38,481 nt of DNA from Hyphomicrobiales bacterium (lineage in GTDB: Bacteria > Pseudomonadota > Alphaproteobacteria > Rhizobiales > Xanthobacteraceae). Each line of letters opens with the position of its first letter. The stretch's first letter is position 1. The DNA is taken from NCBI GenBank assembly GCA_027307405.1, contig DAHUXA010000016.1, positions 1 to 38,481 on the forward strand, written 5' to 3'. Under the pieces are notes generated by a model. It made no database searches, was not told where the DNA came from, and saw only the letters and a list, made by a program, of their open reading frames with translations. A program made the translations under genes and the position numbers. Positions 8,369-18,187 of the stretch are shown here, piece after piece.

Positions 8369-10309
8369 ATGGTCGCGCTGACCTTTCCCGACGGCGCTCG
8401 CCGTGAATATCCCTCAGGCACAACCGGTCTTGACGTCGCCAAGGGCATCTCGCCCTCGCTGGCGAAACGCACCGTGGCGATGGCGCTCGACGGCGCCCTC
8501 ACCGACTTGAGCGACCCCATCGATCGCGATGCCAAGATTGAATTCATCTCACGCGAAGACCCGCGCGCGCTAGAGTTGATCCGGCATGACGCCGCCCACG
8601 TGCTCGCTGAGGCGGTGCAAAATCTTTGGCCCGGCACACAGGTCACCATTGGGCCGGTCATCGAAAACGGATTCTATTACGACTTTGCTCGCAACCAGCC
8701 GTTCACGCTGGAAGATCTGCCGGTCATCGAAAAGAAGATGCGCGAGATCATCGCGCGCGACAAACCTTTTACAAAGGAAGCCTGGTCGCGCGAGCAAGCG
8801 AAGAAGACTTTTCGCGACATGGGTGAGGCCTTCAAGGTCGAGCTCATCGATGCCATTCCGGCCGACCAGCAGATCAAGGTCTACAAGCAGGGCGACTGGT
8901 TCGATCTTTGCCGTGGCCCGCACATGACGTCGGTCGGAAAAGTCGGAAATGCTTTCAAGCTGATGAAGGTGGCGGGCGCCTACTGGCGCGGCGATTCCAG
9001 AAATCCGATGCTGACGCGCATTTACGGAACCGCCTTCGCCAAGCAGGAGGAACTCGACGGCTATCTCAAGCAGATCGAAGAGGCTGAAAAGCGTGACCAT
9101 CGGCGCGTGGGGCGCGAGATGGACCTGTTTCACTTCCAGGAAGAAGCGCCCGGTTCGGTGTTTTGGCACGCCAAAGGCTGGACGCTTTTCCAAGCACTCG
9201 AGAACTATATCCGCCGCCAGCAGACCGCCGCGGGCTACGTCGAGGTCAACTCTCCGCAACTCATGGACAAAACCTTGTGGGAGCTCACAGGTCACATCCC
9301 AACTTATTCGGACATGATCTTTCTTACGCAGAAACGCGAGGAAGACGAGCGGGTCTACGCGGTAAAGCCGATGAATTGCCCCGGCCACATACAGATCTTC
9401 AAAAATGGGTTGCGAAGTTACCGCGAACTACCGGTAAAGATTGCGGAGTTCGGCAAGGTCCATCGGTTCGAGCCATCGGGAGCATTGCATGGACTCATGC
9501 GCGTGCGTGCTTTCACGCAAGACGACGCGCATGTCTTCATAAGCGAAGGCCAGATCGCTGAAGAATCACTCAAGATGAATGATCTAATCCTCTCAATATA
9601 CGAGGATTTCGGCTTCTCAGACGTGCGCATCAAATTCTCCGATCGTCCGGACAAACGCATCGGCGAGGATGCCGTCTGGGACAAGGCGGAAGCTGCGCTG
9701 ATGGCGGCGCTAAAGGCATCCGGACGGCCATGGACTTTGAACAAAGGCGAAGGCGCCTTCTATGGGCCAAAGCTCGAATATGTCTTACGCGACGCAATCG
9801 GCCGCGACTGGCAGTGCGGCACTGTGCAAGTTGATCTCAATCTGCCCGGGCGATTGGGTGCCTTCTACATCGACGAGCACTCAAACAAGGTCACGCCGGT
9901 GATGCTTCATCGCGCCATGTTTGGCTCGCTCGAGCGCTTTACCGGCATCTTGATCGAGCACTATGCGGGCCACTTGCCGCTTTGGTTATCACCGGTGCAA
10001 GCGGTGGTCGCCACTATTACGTCAGATGCAGACGAATTTGCTCGCGGAGCGATTGAAGCCGCGCGCAAGCTGGGTTTGCGTGTCGAAGCCGATCTTCGCA
10101 ATGAGAAGATCAATTACAAAGTGCGCGAACACTCACTCGCCAAGGTTCCTGCCTTGCTCGTGGTTGGCAAGAAGGAAGCGGCCGAACGTACGGTCTCGAT
10201 CCGACGGCTGGGCAAGGAAGACCAGCAAGTCTTGCCGCTTGATGCAGCGCTCAAGGCCCTCGCGGAGGAAGCGGTGCCCCCGGACGTGAAGCGCGCGAAG
10301 ACCGCGTGA
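8369..10309 (+). CDS. thrS: Threonine-tRNA ligase
   Basis: 646 residues, full length, with TGS domain (1-63), second additional/editing domain (about 70-230), class II catalytic core and C-terminal anticodon-binding domain (about 540-635). It charges tRNA-Thr. Cys337 in [12 protein letters not shown] is the first zinc ligand, matching the position in other bacterial Thr[12 protein letters not shown]-type motif 2 and [10 protein letters not shown] motif 3 are visible. AGGAG precedes ATG 8369. No T-box leader is seen in the 82-bp gap. It converges on the cytochrome c gene with 4 bp between stops. Confidence 0.97.
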   Translation: MVALTFPDGARREYPSGTTGLDVAKGISPSLAKRTVAMALDGALTDLSDPIDRDAKIEFISREDPRALELIRHDAAHVLAEAVQNLWPGTQVTIGPVIENGFYYDFARNQPFTLEDLPVIEKKMREIIARDKPFTKEAWSREQAKKTFRDMGEAFKVELIDAIPADQQIKVYKQGDWFDLCRGPHMTSVGKVGNAFKLMKVAGAYWRGDSRNPMLTRIYGTAFAKQEELDGYLKQIEEAEKRDHRRVGREMDLFHFQEEAPGSVFWHAKGWTLFQALENYIRRQQTAAGYVEVNSPQLMDKTLWELTGHIPTYSDMIFLTQKREEDERVYAVKPMNCPGHIQIFKNGLRSYRELPVKIAEFGKVHRFEPSGALHGLMRVRAFTQDDAHVFISEGQIAEESLKMNDLILSIYEDFGFSDVRIKFSDRPDKRIGEDAVWDKAEAALMAALKASGRPWTLNKGEGAFYGPKLEYVLRDAIGRDWQCGTVQVDLNLPGRLGAFYIDEHSNKVTPVMLHRAMFGSLERFTGILIEHYAGHLPLWLSPVQAVVATITSDADEFARGAIEAARKLGLRVEADLRNEKINYKVREHSLAKVPALLVVGKKEAAERTVSIRRLGKEDQQVLPLDAALKALAEEAVPPDVKRAKTA

Positions 10310-10313
10310 CGTC

Positions 10314-10628
10314 TTACTTGCCTTGGCTCACGATATAGGCGGCGAGATCAGCGGCTTCTAAGCGCGACAAAGTCATGGCCGGCATATGCGGGTGCGGCAG
10401 CAGCAGGAACAGTGCTAGCTTGCTCGCATCCAGGTCGGGCGTCCTGCCGATCGAAGAGAATGGCGGCGCCTCGCCGGTGGGATGCCGCTGATCGGATGCA
10501 ACCACATGACAGGTTGCGCACCAGCGCTTGGCCAGCGTCTCGCCCTGGCGTACGTCAGCCGCGGAAACGTCCTCCGCCAGAGTTGCGGCAACAAACAGGG
10601 AGAGCAGCCCAAGGGCGACACGATGCAT
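10314..10628 (-). CDS. Small periplasmic c-type cytochrome
   Basis: 104 residues from ATG 10628, preceded by AGAGG; the longer open frame to 10745 runs back into otsA and is rejected. Residues 1-23 are a signal peptide ending SAA. The haem site is CATCH (Cys37, Cys40, His41), and HMPAM (81-85) supplies the likely axial Met. It belongs to the class I mono-haem cytochromes and probably shuttles electrons in the periplasm. It begins 17 bp after the otsA stop in the same direction, so it may be co-transcribed with the trehalose genes. That link is unexplained. Confidence 0.9.
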   Translation of the reverse strand: MHRVALGLLSLFVAATLAEDVSAADVRQGETLAKRWCATCHVVASDQRHPTGEAPPFSSIGRTPDLDASKLALFLLLPHPHMPAMTLSRLEAADLAAYIVSQGK

Positions 10629-10645
10629 GACGATGGCCTCTGTGA

Positions 10646-12073
10646 TTATTGTTGAATCATCATATACGGCAACGCGCCTTCTGTCCGCCTTGCCTCTGCA
10701 CTTCCCGGAGGCTGCTCGAGTGTACGCAGAAAGCGCTCCGACCAATGGCTGATGTCGTTGCGCACGAGCACCTTGAAAGTGGCCGCATGACGTTGGCGTC
10801 GCTCATCCAGCGGCATCGACAGCGCGCGATTAATGGCAGTGCCGACGCCCTCTGAATCGTAAGGATTGACCAGCAGTGCCGCAGTGCATTCATGCGCGGC
10901 TCCGGCAAAGCGCGAGAGGATAAGCACTCCCGGCTCGTCGGCGTTCTGCGCCGCGACGAATTCCTTGGCGACCAGGTTCATCCCGTCGCGCAAGGGAGTG
11001 ACTAGTCCCGCGCGCGCAGCGCGATAGAGACCGGCAAGCGCAGTGCGGCTGTGCGCCTTGTTGATATAGCGCACCGGTGTCCACGAGGCTTCACCGTAAG
11101 CGCCGTTGATGCGGCCGACCGCCTCGCCTACAGCACGGCCGAGATCCGCATATTCGGGAATGCCGATGCGGCTGCGCGGCGTAATCTGAAGGTAAGTGAC
11201 CTTGCCTCGCAAATCGGGGAAGTTGATGAGGAATCGTTCGAACGCATTCATGCGCTCGGGAATGCCTTTGCTGTAGTCGAGCCGATCTACGCCGATGATC
11301 ATGGCCCGCCCGGAGAGGCTCTCCAGAACGCCGCGTACAAAGTCGGTTTCGATCGCGCGGCGCGCTAGGCGCGCGAAGGCTTCAGTCTCTATTCCGACGG
11401 GGAATGTGCCGATGCTCACGACGCGGTTGCCGAAGTGGAAGCTATTGCCGTTTGCCCACGGCAGACCGCATTCGTTCGCGACGTAGCGAGCAAAGTTGGC
11501 AGTGTCGACCTCAGTTTGGAATCCGACCAGGTCGTAGTGACAGAGCGCCGGGATCAGTTGATCGTGGTTGGGCAATGCGGTGATAATTTCCGGCGGAGGG
11601 AACGGGATGTGAATGAAAAAGCCGATCTTGTTGTTGTGGCCACGATCGCGCAACGCTTTGGCCAGCGGGATTAAATGATAGTCGTGCACCCACACGACGT
11701 CGTCGGGCCTCAGCAATGTTTCAAGATGAGTGGCGAAATACTGGTTGACCCGGAAATAGCCGCCGAGGTCGCGGCGGGTGAATTCAGCGAGATCGAGCCG
11801 ATAGTGCAGAATCGGCCACAACACTCGATTGGCGAAGCCGTTGTAGAATTCCTGGTAGTCGTCCTTGCCCAGGTCGACGGTGGCGTAGGAAATATTATCG
11901 TGAGTGACAGATTTGACCGTCCGGGGCCGATCTTCAGCAACGCGACCGCTCCAGCCAAACCAGAGGCCGCCATGCTTCTTAAGCGCCGGTCTGATCGCCA
12001 CTTCGAGTCCACCAGCTCGTGTGCCGCGATCAGGAACGGCAACTCTGTTCGACACTACGACGAGCCGCGCCAA
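10646..12073 (-). CDS. otsA: Alpha,alpha-trehalose-phosphate synthase (GT20)
   Basis: 475 residues if started at TTG 12073. That start follows GGGGAGA at good spacing and gives ARLVVVSNRVAVP, the usual GT20 N-terminus; the open frame to 12295 would read far into the upstream gene. It transfers glucose from a nucleotide sugar to glucose-6-phosphate. Landmarks include GLWFGWSG, VWVHDYHL, GVDRLDYSKGIPER and RDGMNLVAKEFVA. The variable nucleotide-binding loops do not reveal UDP- versus ADP/GDP-glucose preference. The start overlaps the end of the GH15 gene by 19 bp, indicating translational coupling. Confidence 0.93.
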   Translation of the reverse strand: MARLVVVSNRVAVPDRGTRAGGLEVAIRPALKKHGGLWFGWSGRVAEDRPRTVKSVTHDNISYATVDLGKDDYQEFYNGFANRVLWPILHYRLDLAEFTRRDLGGYFRVNQYFATHLETLLRPDDVVWVHDYHLIPLAKALRDRGHNNKIGFFIHIPFPPPEIITALPNHDQLIPALCHYDLVGFQTEVDTANFARYVANECGLPWANGNSFHFGNRVVSIGTFPVGIETEAFARLARRAIETDFVRGVLESLSGRAMIIGVDRLDYSKGIPERMNAFERFLINFPDLRGKVTYLQITPRSRIGIPEYADLGRAVGEAVGRINGAYGEASWTPVRYINKAHSRTALAGLYRAARAGLVTPLRDGMNLVAKEFVAAQNADEPGVLILSRFAGAAHECTAALLVNPYDSEGVGTAINRALSMPLDERRQRHAATFKVLVRNDISHWSERFLRTLEQPPGSAEARRTEGALPYMMIQQ

Positions 12074-13851
12074 TACCGGTCTCCCCAGCTTCGCGACAGC
12101 TTGATTGCCGTCAAAATCAATCCAGACATTGAATACGTCTGCGGAAAATTCCCCCACAACCTTCCGGTTACCGGGTGCACGTCCTCCGACAGGAGGCCAT
12201 AGCGATTTCTCAGTCGAAGCGAGTCGACAAATATGTCGCGTGCCTCGTCCTGCCGGCCAATTTCCCACAATGCATCGGCCAGCCAGAACCCGCAAATCAA
12301 AAAGGCCGATTCCGGCGTGCCGAAATCGTCGGCAGCGACATACCTCATAACGTGGAAGCCGCGCCGAAGTTCACGGCCGATCGCCTCAACAGTCGACACA
12401 AAACGGGGGTCTTCGGGCAGGACCAATCCGAGTTCGGCCATCAACAGCGCACTGGCATCGAGTTCGTCGCTGTCGAAAGCCGCCGAAAACGCCTTGCGCT
12501 TTGGATTCCAGGCACGCTTGAGCACTTCCTCGCCGATACGGTCGGAAATGCCGCCCCAATAGGTTGCCCTTTCAGGTAAGTTGAGATGCTTCGCAATCGC
12601 TGCAAGGCGTTGGCAGCCCGCCCAGCACATTGCCGCTGAATGCGTGTGCACACGCGTACGTCCCCGATATTCCCAAATGCCAGAATCCGGCTCGAGCGCG
12701 AACTTCGCGGCTTGTTCGCCAAGCGGCTCGATCGTGTGAAATAACGCGGCGTCGCCCGGACGCGGCAGCCTTCGATCGAAGAACATCGGAGTTGCTGCCA
12801 TGATAATGCTGCCGTACACGTCGTGCTGGCTTTGATTGACTGCTGCGTTGCCGATTCGCACCGGTCCGTCACCGCCGTATCCGGCAAGCGCAGGAGCCGT
12901 TCTCTCCTCCAGCACATCAGTATGCACGACGCCGTAAAGCGGCCGGATCCGATCCGCGCGGCCGCCGGCGATACTCAGAATATACGAGATGAAGTCCTCC
13001 ATCGTGCGCGTTGCGCCGATGCGATTGAGGGCGCGCACGACAAAAAAGGCATCGCGCATCCAGCAAAACCGATAGTCCCAGTTGCGCCCCGATCCTGATA
13101 CTTCGGGTATCGAGGTGGTGAGAGCAGCAACGATCGCGCCGGTCTCTTCGTAGTTGCACAGCTTGAGCGTGATGGCGGCGCGGATGATCTCGTCCTGCCA
13201 GTCGATGGAAAAGGCCAACCGCCTGACCCACTCCACCCAATAGTCGTGTGTGCGGTCGCAGAAATCGCGACACGTACTTTCGAGCGAACCCTCGAACGGC
13301 TCGTCGGTACCAAACACCAAATGCACCGGGCGGGTGAGGATGAAGGAGGCTTCATTCTCCACATATGAAAGCGGTGCATCAGTCGTGAGCCTGACCGGCA
13401 CCTCATCACGCCAATAACGAATGTGGTTACTACCTGAGGACCGCGATGTAACCGGCTCGCCATAACGGTGGGTGGACCGGAAGCGGATGGTGACGCGCGG
13501 CATGCCTCTGATCGGCTCAATAATGCGCATGAGCTGAGGCGGACGAAACGTGCGGCCAAAGATCTGAAAGCGTGGCGCAAAATCGGTGATGCGCACGGCG
13601 CCGCCATTATTGTCGATCAATTCGGTCGCGACGATCGCAGTGTTGCGGACGTAATCGGATTTGGTCTCGACTAGACCGTCGAGCACGACGTCGGTGAATC
13701 CCTTGTCCTCTTTGCCGGCAAGCAGCCGACAGAACACAGGGTCACCGTCATAGCGTGGCATGCACCACCACACGATGCGCGATGACGGCTCCAGGAGCGC
13801 TGCCGTGCGGCCATTGCCGATGACGGCAAGATCGAGTCCGTAATCGGTCAT
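12055..13851 (-). CDS. Glycoside hydrolase family 15 protein, trehalase-like
   Basis: 598 residues, matching the bacterial GH15 trehalase/glucan hydrolase group: N-terminal beta-sandwich (about 1-210, DYGLDLAVIGNGRTAALL) and alpha/alpha barrel (about 230-590) with the subsite motif RNWDYRFCWMRDA near residue 258, HTHSAAMCWAG and a C-terminal SMSGLILTA. No signal peptide, so it acts in the cytoplasm. Its ATG overlaps the otsB stop as ATGA, and its end overlaps otsA, so three trehalose genes are locked together. The setting favours trehalose or a related glucoside as substrate, but GH15 also includes glucoamylases. Confidence 0.9.
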   Translation of the reverse strand: MTDYGLDLAVIGNGRTAALLEPSSRIVWWCMPRYDGDPVFCRLLAGKEDKGFTDVVLDGLVETKSDYVRNTAIVATELIDNNGGAVRITDFAPRFQIFGRTFRPPQLMRIIEPIRGMPRVTIRFRSTHRYGEPVTSRSSGSNHIRYWRDEVPVRLTTDAPLSYVENEASFILTRPVHLVFGTDEPFEGSLESTCRDFCDRTHDYWVEWVRRLAFSIDWQDEIIRAAITLKLCNYEETGAIVAALTTSIPEVSGSGRNWDYRFCWMRDAFFVVRALNRIGATRTMEDFISYILSIAGGRADRIRPLYGVVHTDVLEERTAPALAGYGGDGPVRIGNAAVNQSQHDVYGSIIMAATPMFFDRRLPRPGDAALFHTIEPLGEQAAKFALEPDSGIWEYRGRTRVHTHSAAMCWAGCQRLAAIAKHLNLPERATYWGGISDRIGEEVLKRAWNPKRKAFSAAFDSDELDASALLMAELGLVLPEDPRFVSTVEAIGRELRRGFHVMRYVAADDFGTPESAFLICGFWLADALWEIGRQDEARDIFVDSLRLRNRYGLLSEDVHPVTGRLWGNFPQTYSMSGLILTAIKLSRSWGDRYWRGSS

Positions 13852-14594
13852 GGGCGAACCTGCCCATTGTCAGCAAGAGTCCGCAACGCGGTCCGTACCT
13901 GAGCGGGATTCTTGAATATGCCAGTCAGCCCCGGGAATCGGCGGCTAACACTGAATCCCTTGCCACCAATGTCCGGCAATACCTCGAAAACCGATTCATC
14001 GGTGATGTCATCACCGATAAACACGGGCACACGGCCGCTAAATGGTGGATGAGCCATCAGCTTACGAATGCTGTCGCCTTTGTTAATACCGGGACGTTTG
14101 ATTTCGAACAGCGCCTTGCCCAATAACAATTCGGTTGGCTCACCGGGAAATGCTGTACGGCAACTTGCGATATGACGGCGGATGCGCTCCGCCTGAGCCG
14201 GTGCATTTCGGTAGTGCAGTGCAAGCGAGTAATTCTTGTCTTCCACAACAATGCCTGGAGCAAAGCTTGCCGCATCGGCAAGTCGCTGCCGCAAATCTTG
14301 CGGCAACGGCTTGGCCCAATAAAATATCTGACTATCGTTCAGGCGCATTTCGGCCCCATGCCCGCCGATCGCTGGCAACCGTAGCGGGGCGAACAAACGA
14401 TCGATATCGCTGACCGGCCGGCCGCTGACCAAAGCAACGGCGCCGTCCGTCAGATCGAACAGGTTCTTGAGCGACGCAAGCAGCGCTTCGGAAACCTGCA
14501 CTTCGGTTGGCGATGGGCCGATATCAATAATCGTGCCGTCCACGTCGAGCAAAAGGGCAACCGTTCTCAAATCAAGCTTGGCAAAAACGTCCAT
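13848..14594 (-). CDS. otsB: Trehalose-6-phosphate phosphatase (HAD family)
   Basis: 248 residues from ATG 14594; the start is uncertain because no strong ribosome site precedes it, and GTG 14618 is an alternative. The full open frame to 14747 would overlap the upstream gene. It removes phosphate from trehalose-6-phosphate. HAD motifs are LLDVDGT (nucleophile Asp17, acid Asp19), VALVSGRP, a conserved Lys region (RPGINKGD) and FIGDDITDE. The cap domain lies between. The stop overlaps the next start (ATGA), which makes co-translation with the GH15 enzyme likely. Confidence 0.92.
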   Translation of the reverse strand: MDVFAKLDLRTVALLLDVDGTIIDIGPSPTEVQVSEALLASLKNLFDLTDGAVALVSGRPVSDIDRLFAPLRLPAIGGHGAEMRLNDSQIFYWAKPLPQDLRQRLADAASFAPGIVVEDKNYSLALHYRNAPAQAERIRRHIASCRTAFPGEPTELLLGKALFEIKRPGINKGDSIRKLMAHPPFSGRVPVFIGDDITDESVFEVLPDIGGKGFSVSRRFPGLTGIFKNPAQVRTALRTLADNGQVRP

Positions 14595-14670
14595 AACGGG
14601 GTCGTTGGCAATCGTCTGCACTACTATAATTCCATTCGATACAAGAAAGTTCGTCAGATCGCTTACGTTT

Positions 14671-15699
14671 TCAGCGCGCCTGCACCTCGACGTCGCCGTC
14701 GACGCCAGTAACGACCTTAAATTCGCGCTCGAACACTTTTCCCTCATTGCGGGCTATAGCGCGATATTCGCCTTCGGCGAGGATCACCCGTGGAAACGCA
14801 CCAATCGATTCCTTGATCACGTCGCCGCCGGGCGTAAGCACCGACCACGCGGTGTTGGCAAGTGCTTCGCCACCGCGGTCGGTCACCAATTTGAGCGTAA
14901 TGGCGGCGGCGCGATGCGTAACTGTAATATCGGTCAACTTGCCGGCTTGCACGCGGATGTCGGATCGCACGACCGAATTGGCGTCGCCGTAATTCGACAC
15001 GATGTAATAGGTGCCTTCCGGCACCACCAACACGTCGCTCGTCATCACATGCTCGGCGATTGGCCGGCGGTCGCCGGCCTCGAATTGGCTGCCTTTGTAT
15101 ACGTCGAAGGAAATTTGGCCGGGCGGGATGCGCACGTCGCCCACCTTGCCTTCGATCCGAAGACCGCCTGCCGGCAAATCGAAATCTTCGCGAACGTTCG
15201 CGGCGCGCAAGTCGACAGGCTTGACAGCCGTGGCAAGTCCAAAGCCCACATGCACGATGTAGGTGCCGGCCGGAAGTACGAGCGTTGGCGTCGGCGACTT
15301 GTCTTCCTTCACCAGTTTGAAACTTCCGTTCGCGTCAGCTTTGGCGTTGTAGACACGCCAGGTGAGGCCGCCGCCGATTGGCTGTGTGTCCTTGCCGAAG
15401 CGGGCGCTCAGTGCAAGCGCCACCTGCCCGGCCGGGACTGCCGGAATCGAAGCCGTGGTGGTCGTCGAATTCGGCGCCTGGGATGGCGATTGCGCCGGGG
15501 GCGCTGACGACACTGGCAGGTTGCTTGGGCCGAACATATCGCTGCGTGTGGCCGGCACCGGCGAGATTAGCCCGGTCGACGGTGTGGCCGAAAAAAGCGA
15601 ATTCTGCGCAAGCGCCGGCGTCGTGACTGCAATGACTACAGGCACAAGAGCCCGCCATAGCCCGCCGCGCAAGGCGGCAATTGCAGATTCCCTCTTCAT
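14671..15699 (-). CDS. Secreted protein with three beta-sandwich-like repeats, unknown function
   Basis: 342 residues. A signal peptide (1-31, cleavage after ALA) is followed by a Ser/Pro/Thr linker to about residue 88. Three repeats of about 82 residues follow, each with the loop P/A-x-G-x-Y: LPAGTY at 142, VPEGTY at 226 and LAEGEY at 307. They resemble small Ig-like or carboxypeptidase-regulatory-like beta-sandwiches. I know similar hypothetical proteins in Rhizobiales but no function. It is co-directional with and 76 bp upstream of otsB, so it may be part of the same transcript. An envelope-surface or binding role is a guess. Confidence 0.75.
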   Translation of the reverse strand: MKRESAIAALRGGLWRALVPVVIAVTTPALAQNSLFSATPSTGLISPVPATRSDMFGPSNLPVSSAPPAQSPSQAPNSTTTTASIPAVPAGQVALALSARFGKDTQPIGGGLTWRVYNAKADANGSFKLVKEDKSPTPTLVLPAGTYIVHVGFGLATAVKPVDLRAANVREDFDLPAGGLRIEGKVGDVRIPPGQISFDVYKGSQFEAGDRRPIAEHVMTSDVLVVPEGTYYIVSNYGDANSVVRSDIRVQAGKLTDITVTHRAAAITLKLVTDRGGEALANTAWSVLTPGGDVIKESIGAFPRVILAEGEYRAIARNEGKVFEREFKVVTGVDGDVEVQAR

Positions 15700-15816
15700 G
15701 GCGCGGTTGTTTTCGGCCGAAATCGAGGCGATTTCAAGCCGAGCGCCAGGCTAGGCGGTTTGTGACCACGTTAACGCTGTGGTAGGCGCAACCGCACGAT
15801 TTTCACGAGGCCGCCG

Positions 15817-16386
15817 ATGCCCGACGCTCTAGAGCTGCTAAAGACCCGCCGATCGGTCAAACCGATCGAACTGGCCGGCCCGGGCCCGACCGCATCAGAA
15901 ATCGACACGCTGCTGAGAATCGCTTCGCGGGTCCCGGACCATGGGAAGCTTGCGCCCTGGCGGTTTATCCTGTTCGAGGGCGATGCCCGCTCTGCCGCCG
16001 GCGAGGCGATTGCTTCCGCGTTTCGCGCCGACCATCCCGACGCCACCGCAGAGCAGATAGGATTTGAACGCAAGCGGCTAGCGCGCGCACCGCTGGTCAT
16101 CGCGGTGGTCAGCCGCGCCGGCCCGCATGTAAAAATTCCCGAATGGGAGCAGCAGCTATCCGCTGGGGCCTCAGCCATGAGCCTGGTCTTGGCCGCCCAC
16201 GCCATGGGATTTGCCGCGAGCTGGATTACCGAGTGGTATGCCTATGACCGGCGCGTTCTGGATGTTCTCGGTCTTGCCGCAAATGAGCGGATCGCCGGAT
16301 TTGTACATATTGGCCGACCGGCCAAAGCCCCGGAGGATCGTGAGCGCCCTAGTCTCGGCGCGATCGTCACACGGTTCGGGACGTAA
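15817..16386 (+). CDS. Nitroreductase family protein (FMN-dependent)
   Basis: 189 residues matching the short, YdjA-like nitroreductases: the N-terminal LLKTRRSVKPIE for FMN phosphate binding, a central PDHGKLAPWRF, and a C-terminal GFVHIGRPAK. These are usually cytoplasmic FMN homodimers that reduce nitro compounds, quinones or flavins with NAD(P)H; the physiological substrate is unknown. GAGG precedes ATG 15817. It diverges from the triple-repeat secreted protein. Patatin follows on the same strand, 167 bp later. Confidence 0.9.
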   Translation: MPDALELLKTRRSVKPIELAGPGPTASEIDTLLRIASRVPDHGKLAPWRFILFEGDARSAAGEAIASAFRADHPDATAEQIGFERKRLARAPLVIAVVSRAGPHVKIPEWEQQLSAGASAMSLVLAAHAMGFAASWITEWYAYDRRVLDVLGLAANERIAGFVHIGRPAKAPEDRERPSLGAIVTRFGT

Positions 16387-16553
16387 GGAACTAATCATCC
16401 GCCCTGACATTTAACCTTTATGTAATGCGGCGGGCGCACGCTCCCTGTCACGTTTCGGTCACAAGACTCCGCCAGCACTCTTTACGAATGTTGGATTGGC
16501 GCGCTCGTGCGAGGGAATTCCCGAGGTAACGGGCGGGATAGGGAGAAACGGTC

Positions 16554-17570
16554 TTGGTGTTCGAGGGCTTATTCGCGCGAGCGCGCAATGGCGACCGTTC
16601 GGCGGAAGCCACCACGCAACCGCAGCCCGCCGTCACACGCCCGACCATTGGTCTGGCGTTAGGCGGCGGCGCCGCTCGTGGCTTTGCCCATATCGGGGTC
16701 ATGCGCAAGCTCTTGGAACACGGCATCGTGCCCGACGTGATTGTCGGCACATCGATCGGAGCCGTGGTCGGCGGCTGCTATGCCGCCAAGGAAATGGACA
16801 ACCTCGAAACCTGGGCCCGGACCCTGACCGTGCGCGGCATCCTCGGTTATCTCGACATCAGCTTGTCGGGCTCCGGCCTGATCGGGGGTGGCCATCTCGC
16901 CAACCAACTCGAAACCGGACTTAAGGATACACGCATCGATAATCTCCCAATCCGGTTTGCAGCGATCGCCACTGAATTCAACACCGGTCACGAAATTTGG
17001 CTCACGCGCGGACGGCTGAGCGACGCACTCCGTGCGTCCTATGCTCTGCCGGGAATTTTTCCGCCGGTGTTGATCGGCGGTCGTTGGCTGGTGGATGGCG
17101 CATTGGTCAATCCCGTACCGGTGTCGGCCGCCCGCGCTCTCGGCGCACGGTTGGTGATCGCCGTCAATCTCAATGCCGATCTTTTCGGCCGCGGAACGAT
17201 TATCGCCAGTCACGGCTCTGATGACAGCGAACCGATCAGCACGGAAGGCAAATTAAACGGACTGCGCGGGATGTTTACCGGCGATCGTTCGATGCGCCGG
17301 CAATTCTTCGGCCGGCGTGGACGCCCCGGATTGCCAACTGTCATGGTTGAAGCTTTCAACGTCATGCAGGATCGCATCACCCGTGCGCGACTGGCTGGCG
17401 ACCCGCCTGACGTGCTCATCAGTCCGCGCCTCGGCAGCGTCGGCTGGTTCGAATTTCATCGCGCTGCCGAAGCAATCCAGATAGGCACCGAGGCAGCCGA
17501 AAAGGCCATCGATGCAGTCAGCGAGGCGATCACCGCACTATCGCAGCCGAGTAACGGCGGGACACACTAA
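16554..17570 (+). CDS. Patatin-like phospholipase
   Basis: 338 residues. The Ser-Asp dyad and oxyanion hole are complete: GGGAARG (37-43), GTSIG with Ser67, and DGA with Asp181. It would hydrolyse acyl esters of phospholipids or similar lipids. There is no signal peptide and no outer-membrane beta-barrel, so this is the cytoplasmic RssA/YchK type; the last 80 residues hold amphipathic helices. The start TTG 16554 (or the adjacent GTG 16557) follows GGGAGAAACGG. It converges on the CBS protein, 7 bp between stops. Confidence 0.9.
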   Translation: MVFEGLFARARNGDRSAEATTQPQPAVTRPTIGLALGGGAARGFAHIGVMRKLLEHGIVPDVIVGTSIGAVVGGCYAAKEMDNLETWARTLTVRGILGYLDISLSGSGLIGGGHLANQLETGLKDTRIDNLPIRFAAIATEFNTGHEIWLTRGRLSDALRASYALPGIFPPVLIGGRWLVDGALVNPVPVSAARALGARLVIAVNLNADLFGRGTIIASHGSDDSEPISTEGKLNGLRGMFTGDRSMRRQFFGRRGRPGLPTVMVEAFNVMQDRITRARLAGDPPDVLISPRLGSVGWFEFHRAAEAIQIGTEAAEKAIDAVSEAITALSQPSNGGTH

Positions 17571-17577
17571 TCGATAC

Positions 17578-18021
17578 TTACGCGGTGCGGATATAGTCCC
17601 GCATCGCCTCGGATTCGCTTTCGATTTCTTCGACGCGTTGCTTCACCACGTCCCCGATCGAAATAAGGCCGGCCAGCCTGCCGTTGGCAATCACCGGCAT
17701 GTGGCGGAATTTTCCAGCCGTCATACGCTCCATGATACTGGCGACCGTGTCGTCCTCGCCGCATGTTGCGACTTCGCGCGTCATGATCTGACCGACTGGC
17801 AAAGCAAGTGCATCTGCGCCATGCTCAGATAGCGCACGCACGATATCGCGCTCCGATAATATGCCGGCGAGGCGCCCTCCCGCGCCACGGATCAGGACTG
17901 CACCGATGCGATGCGCGGAGAGCAATTTCGCCGCCGACGCCAAATCGGCCGCCGGCTCGATGCAAATGATATCGCCGCCCAAGTTACGTTTCTTGGCGGC
18001 CAGGATCGCTTTGACGTTCAT
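17578..18021 (-). CDS. CBS-domain pair protein
   Basis: 147 residues made of two CBS motifs (about 12-70 and 78-135) with nothing else attached. Typical pieces are ILSERDIVRAL and GKFRHMPVIANGRLAGLISI. Such stand-alone CBS pairs (Bateman modules) bind adenine nucleotides or related ligands and report energy state to partners. GGGAGG lies seven bases before the ATG. No partner is evident; the neighbours are a patatin and a rhomboid protease. Function is known only at family level. Confidence 0.9.
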   Translation of the reverse strand: MNVKAILAAKKRNLGGDIICIEPAADLASAAKLLSAHRIGAVLIRGAGGRLAGILSERDIVRALSEHGADALALPVGQIMTREVATCGEDDTVASIMERMTAGKFRHMPVIANGRLAGLISIGDVVKQRVEEIESESEAMRDYIRTA

Positions 18022-18187
18022 GGCAGCCTCCCTTGCGCATGATTATTTTTCAACGAGCATCACGCGCGAACAACATGATACCGGTTCACGATAGACCACG
18101 ACCGGGCATGGCAGGAACGATCCCGCCATCCACTCCGTTCCGTCAAGACGCAAATGTGTGAAGTCAGACCTGCACGACCCAAATTGA

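Noticed and set aside
14467-15507. 346-codon plus-strand open frame
   Set aside because: Lies opposite otsB and the secreted repeat protein; the His/Arg-rich translation has no start signal or recognisable domain.
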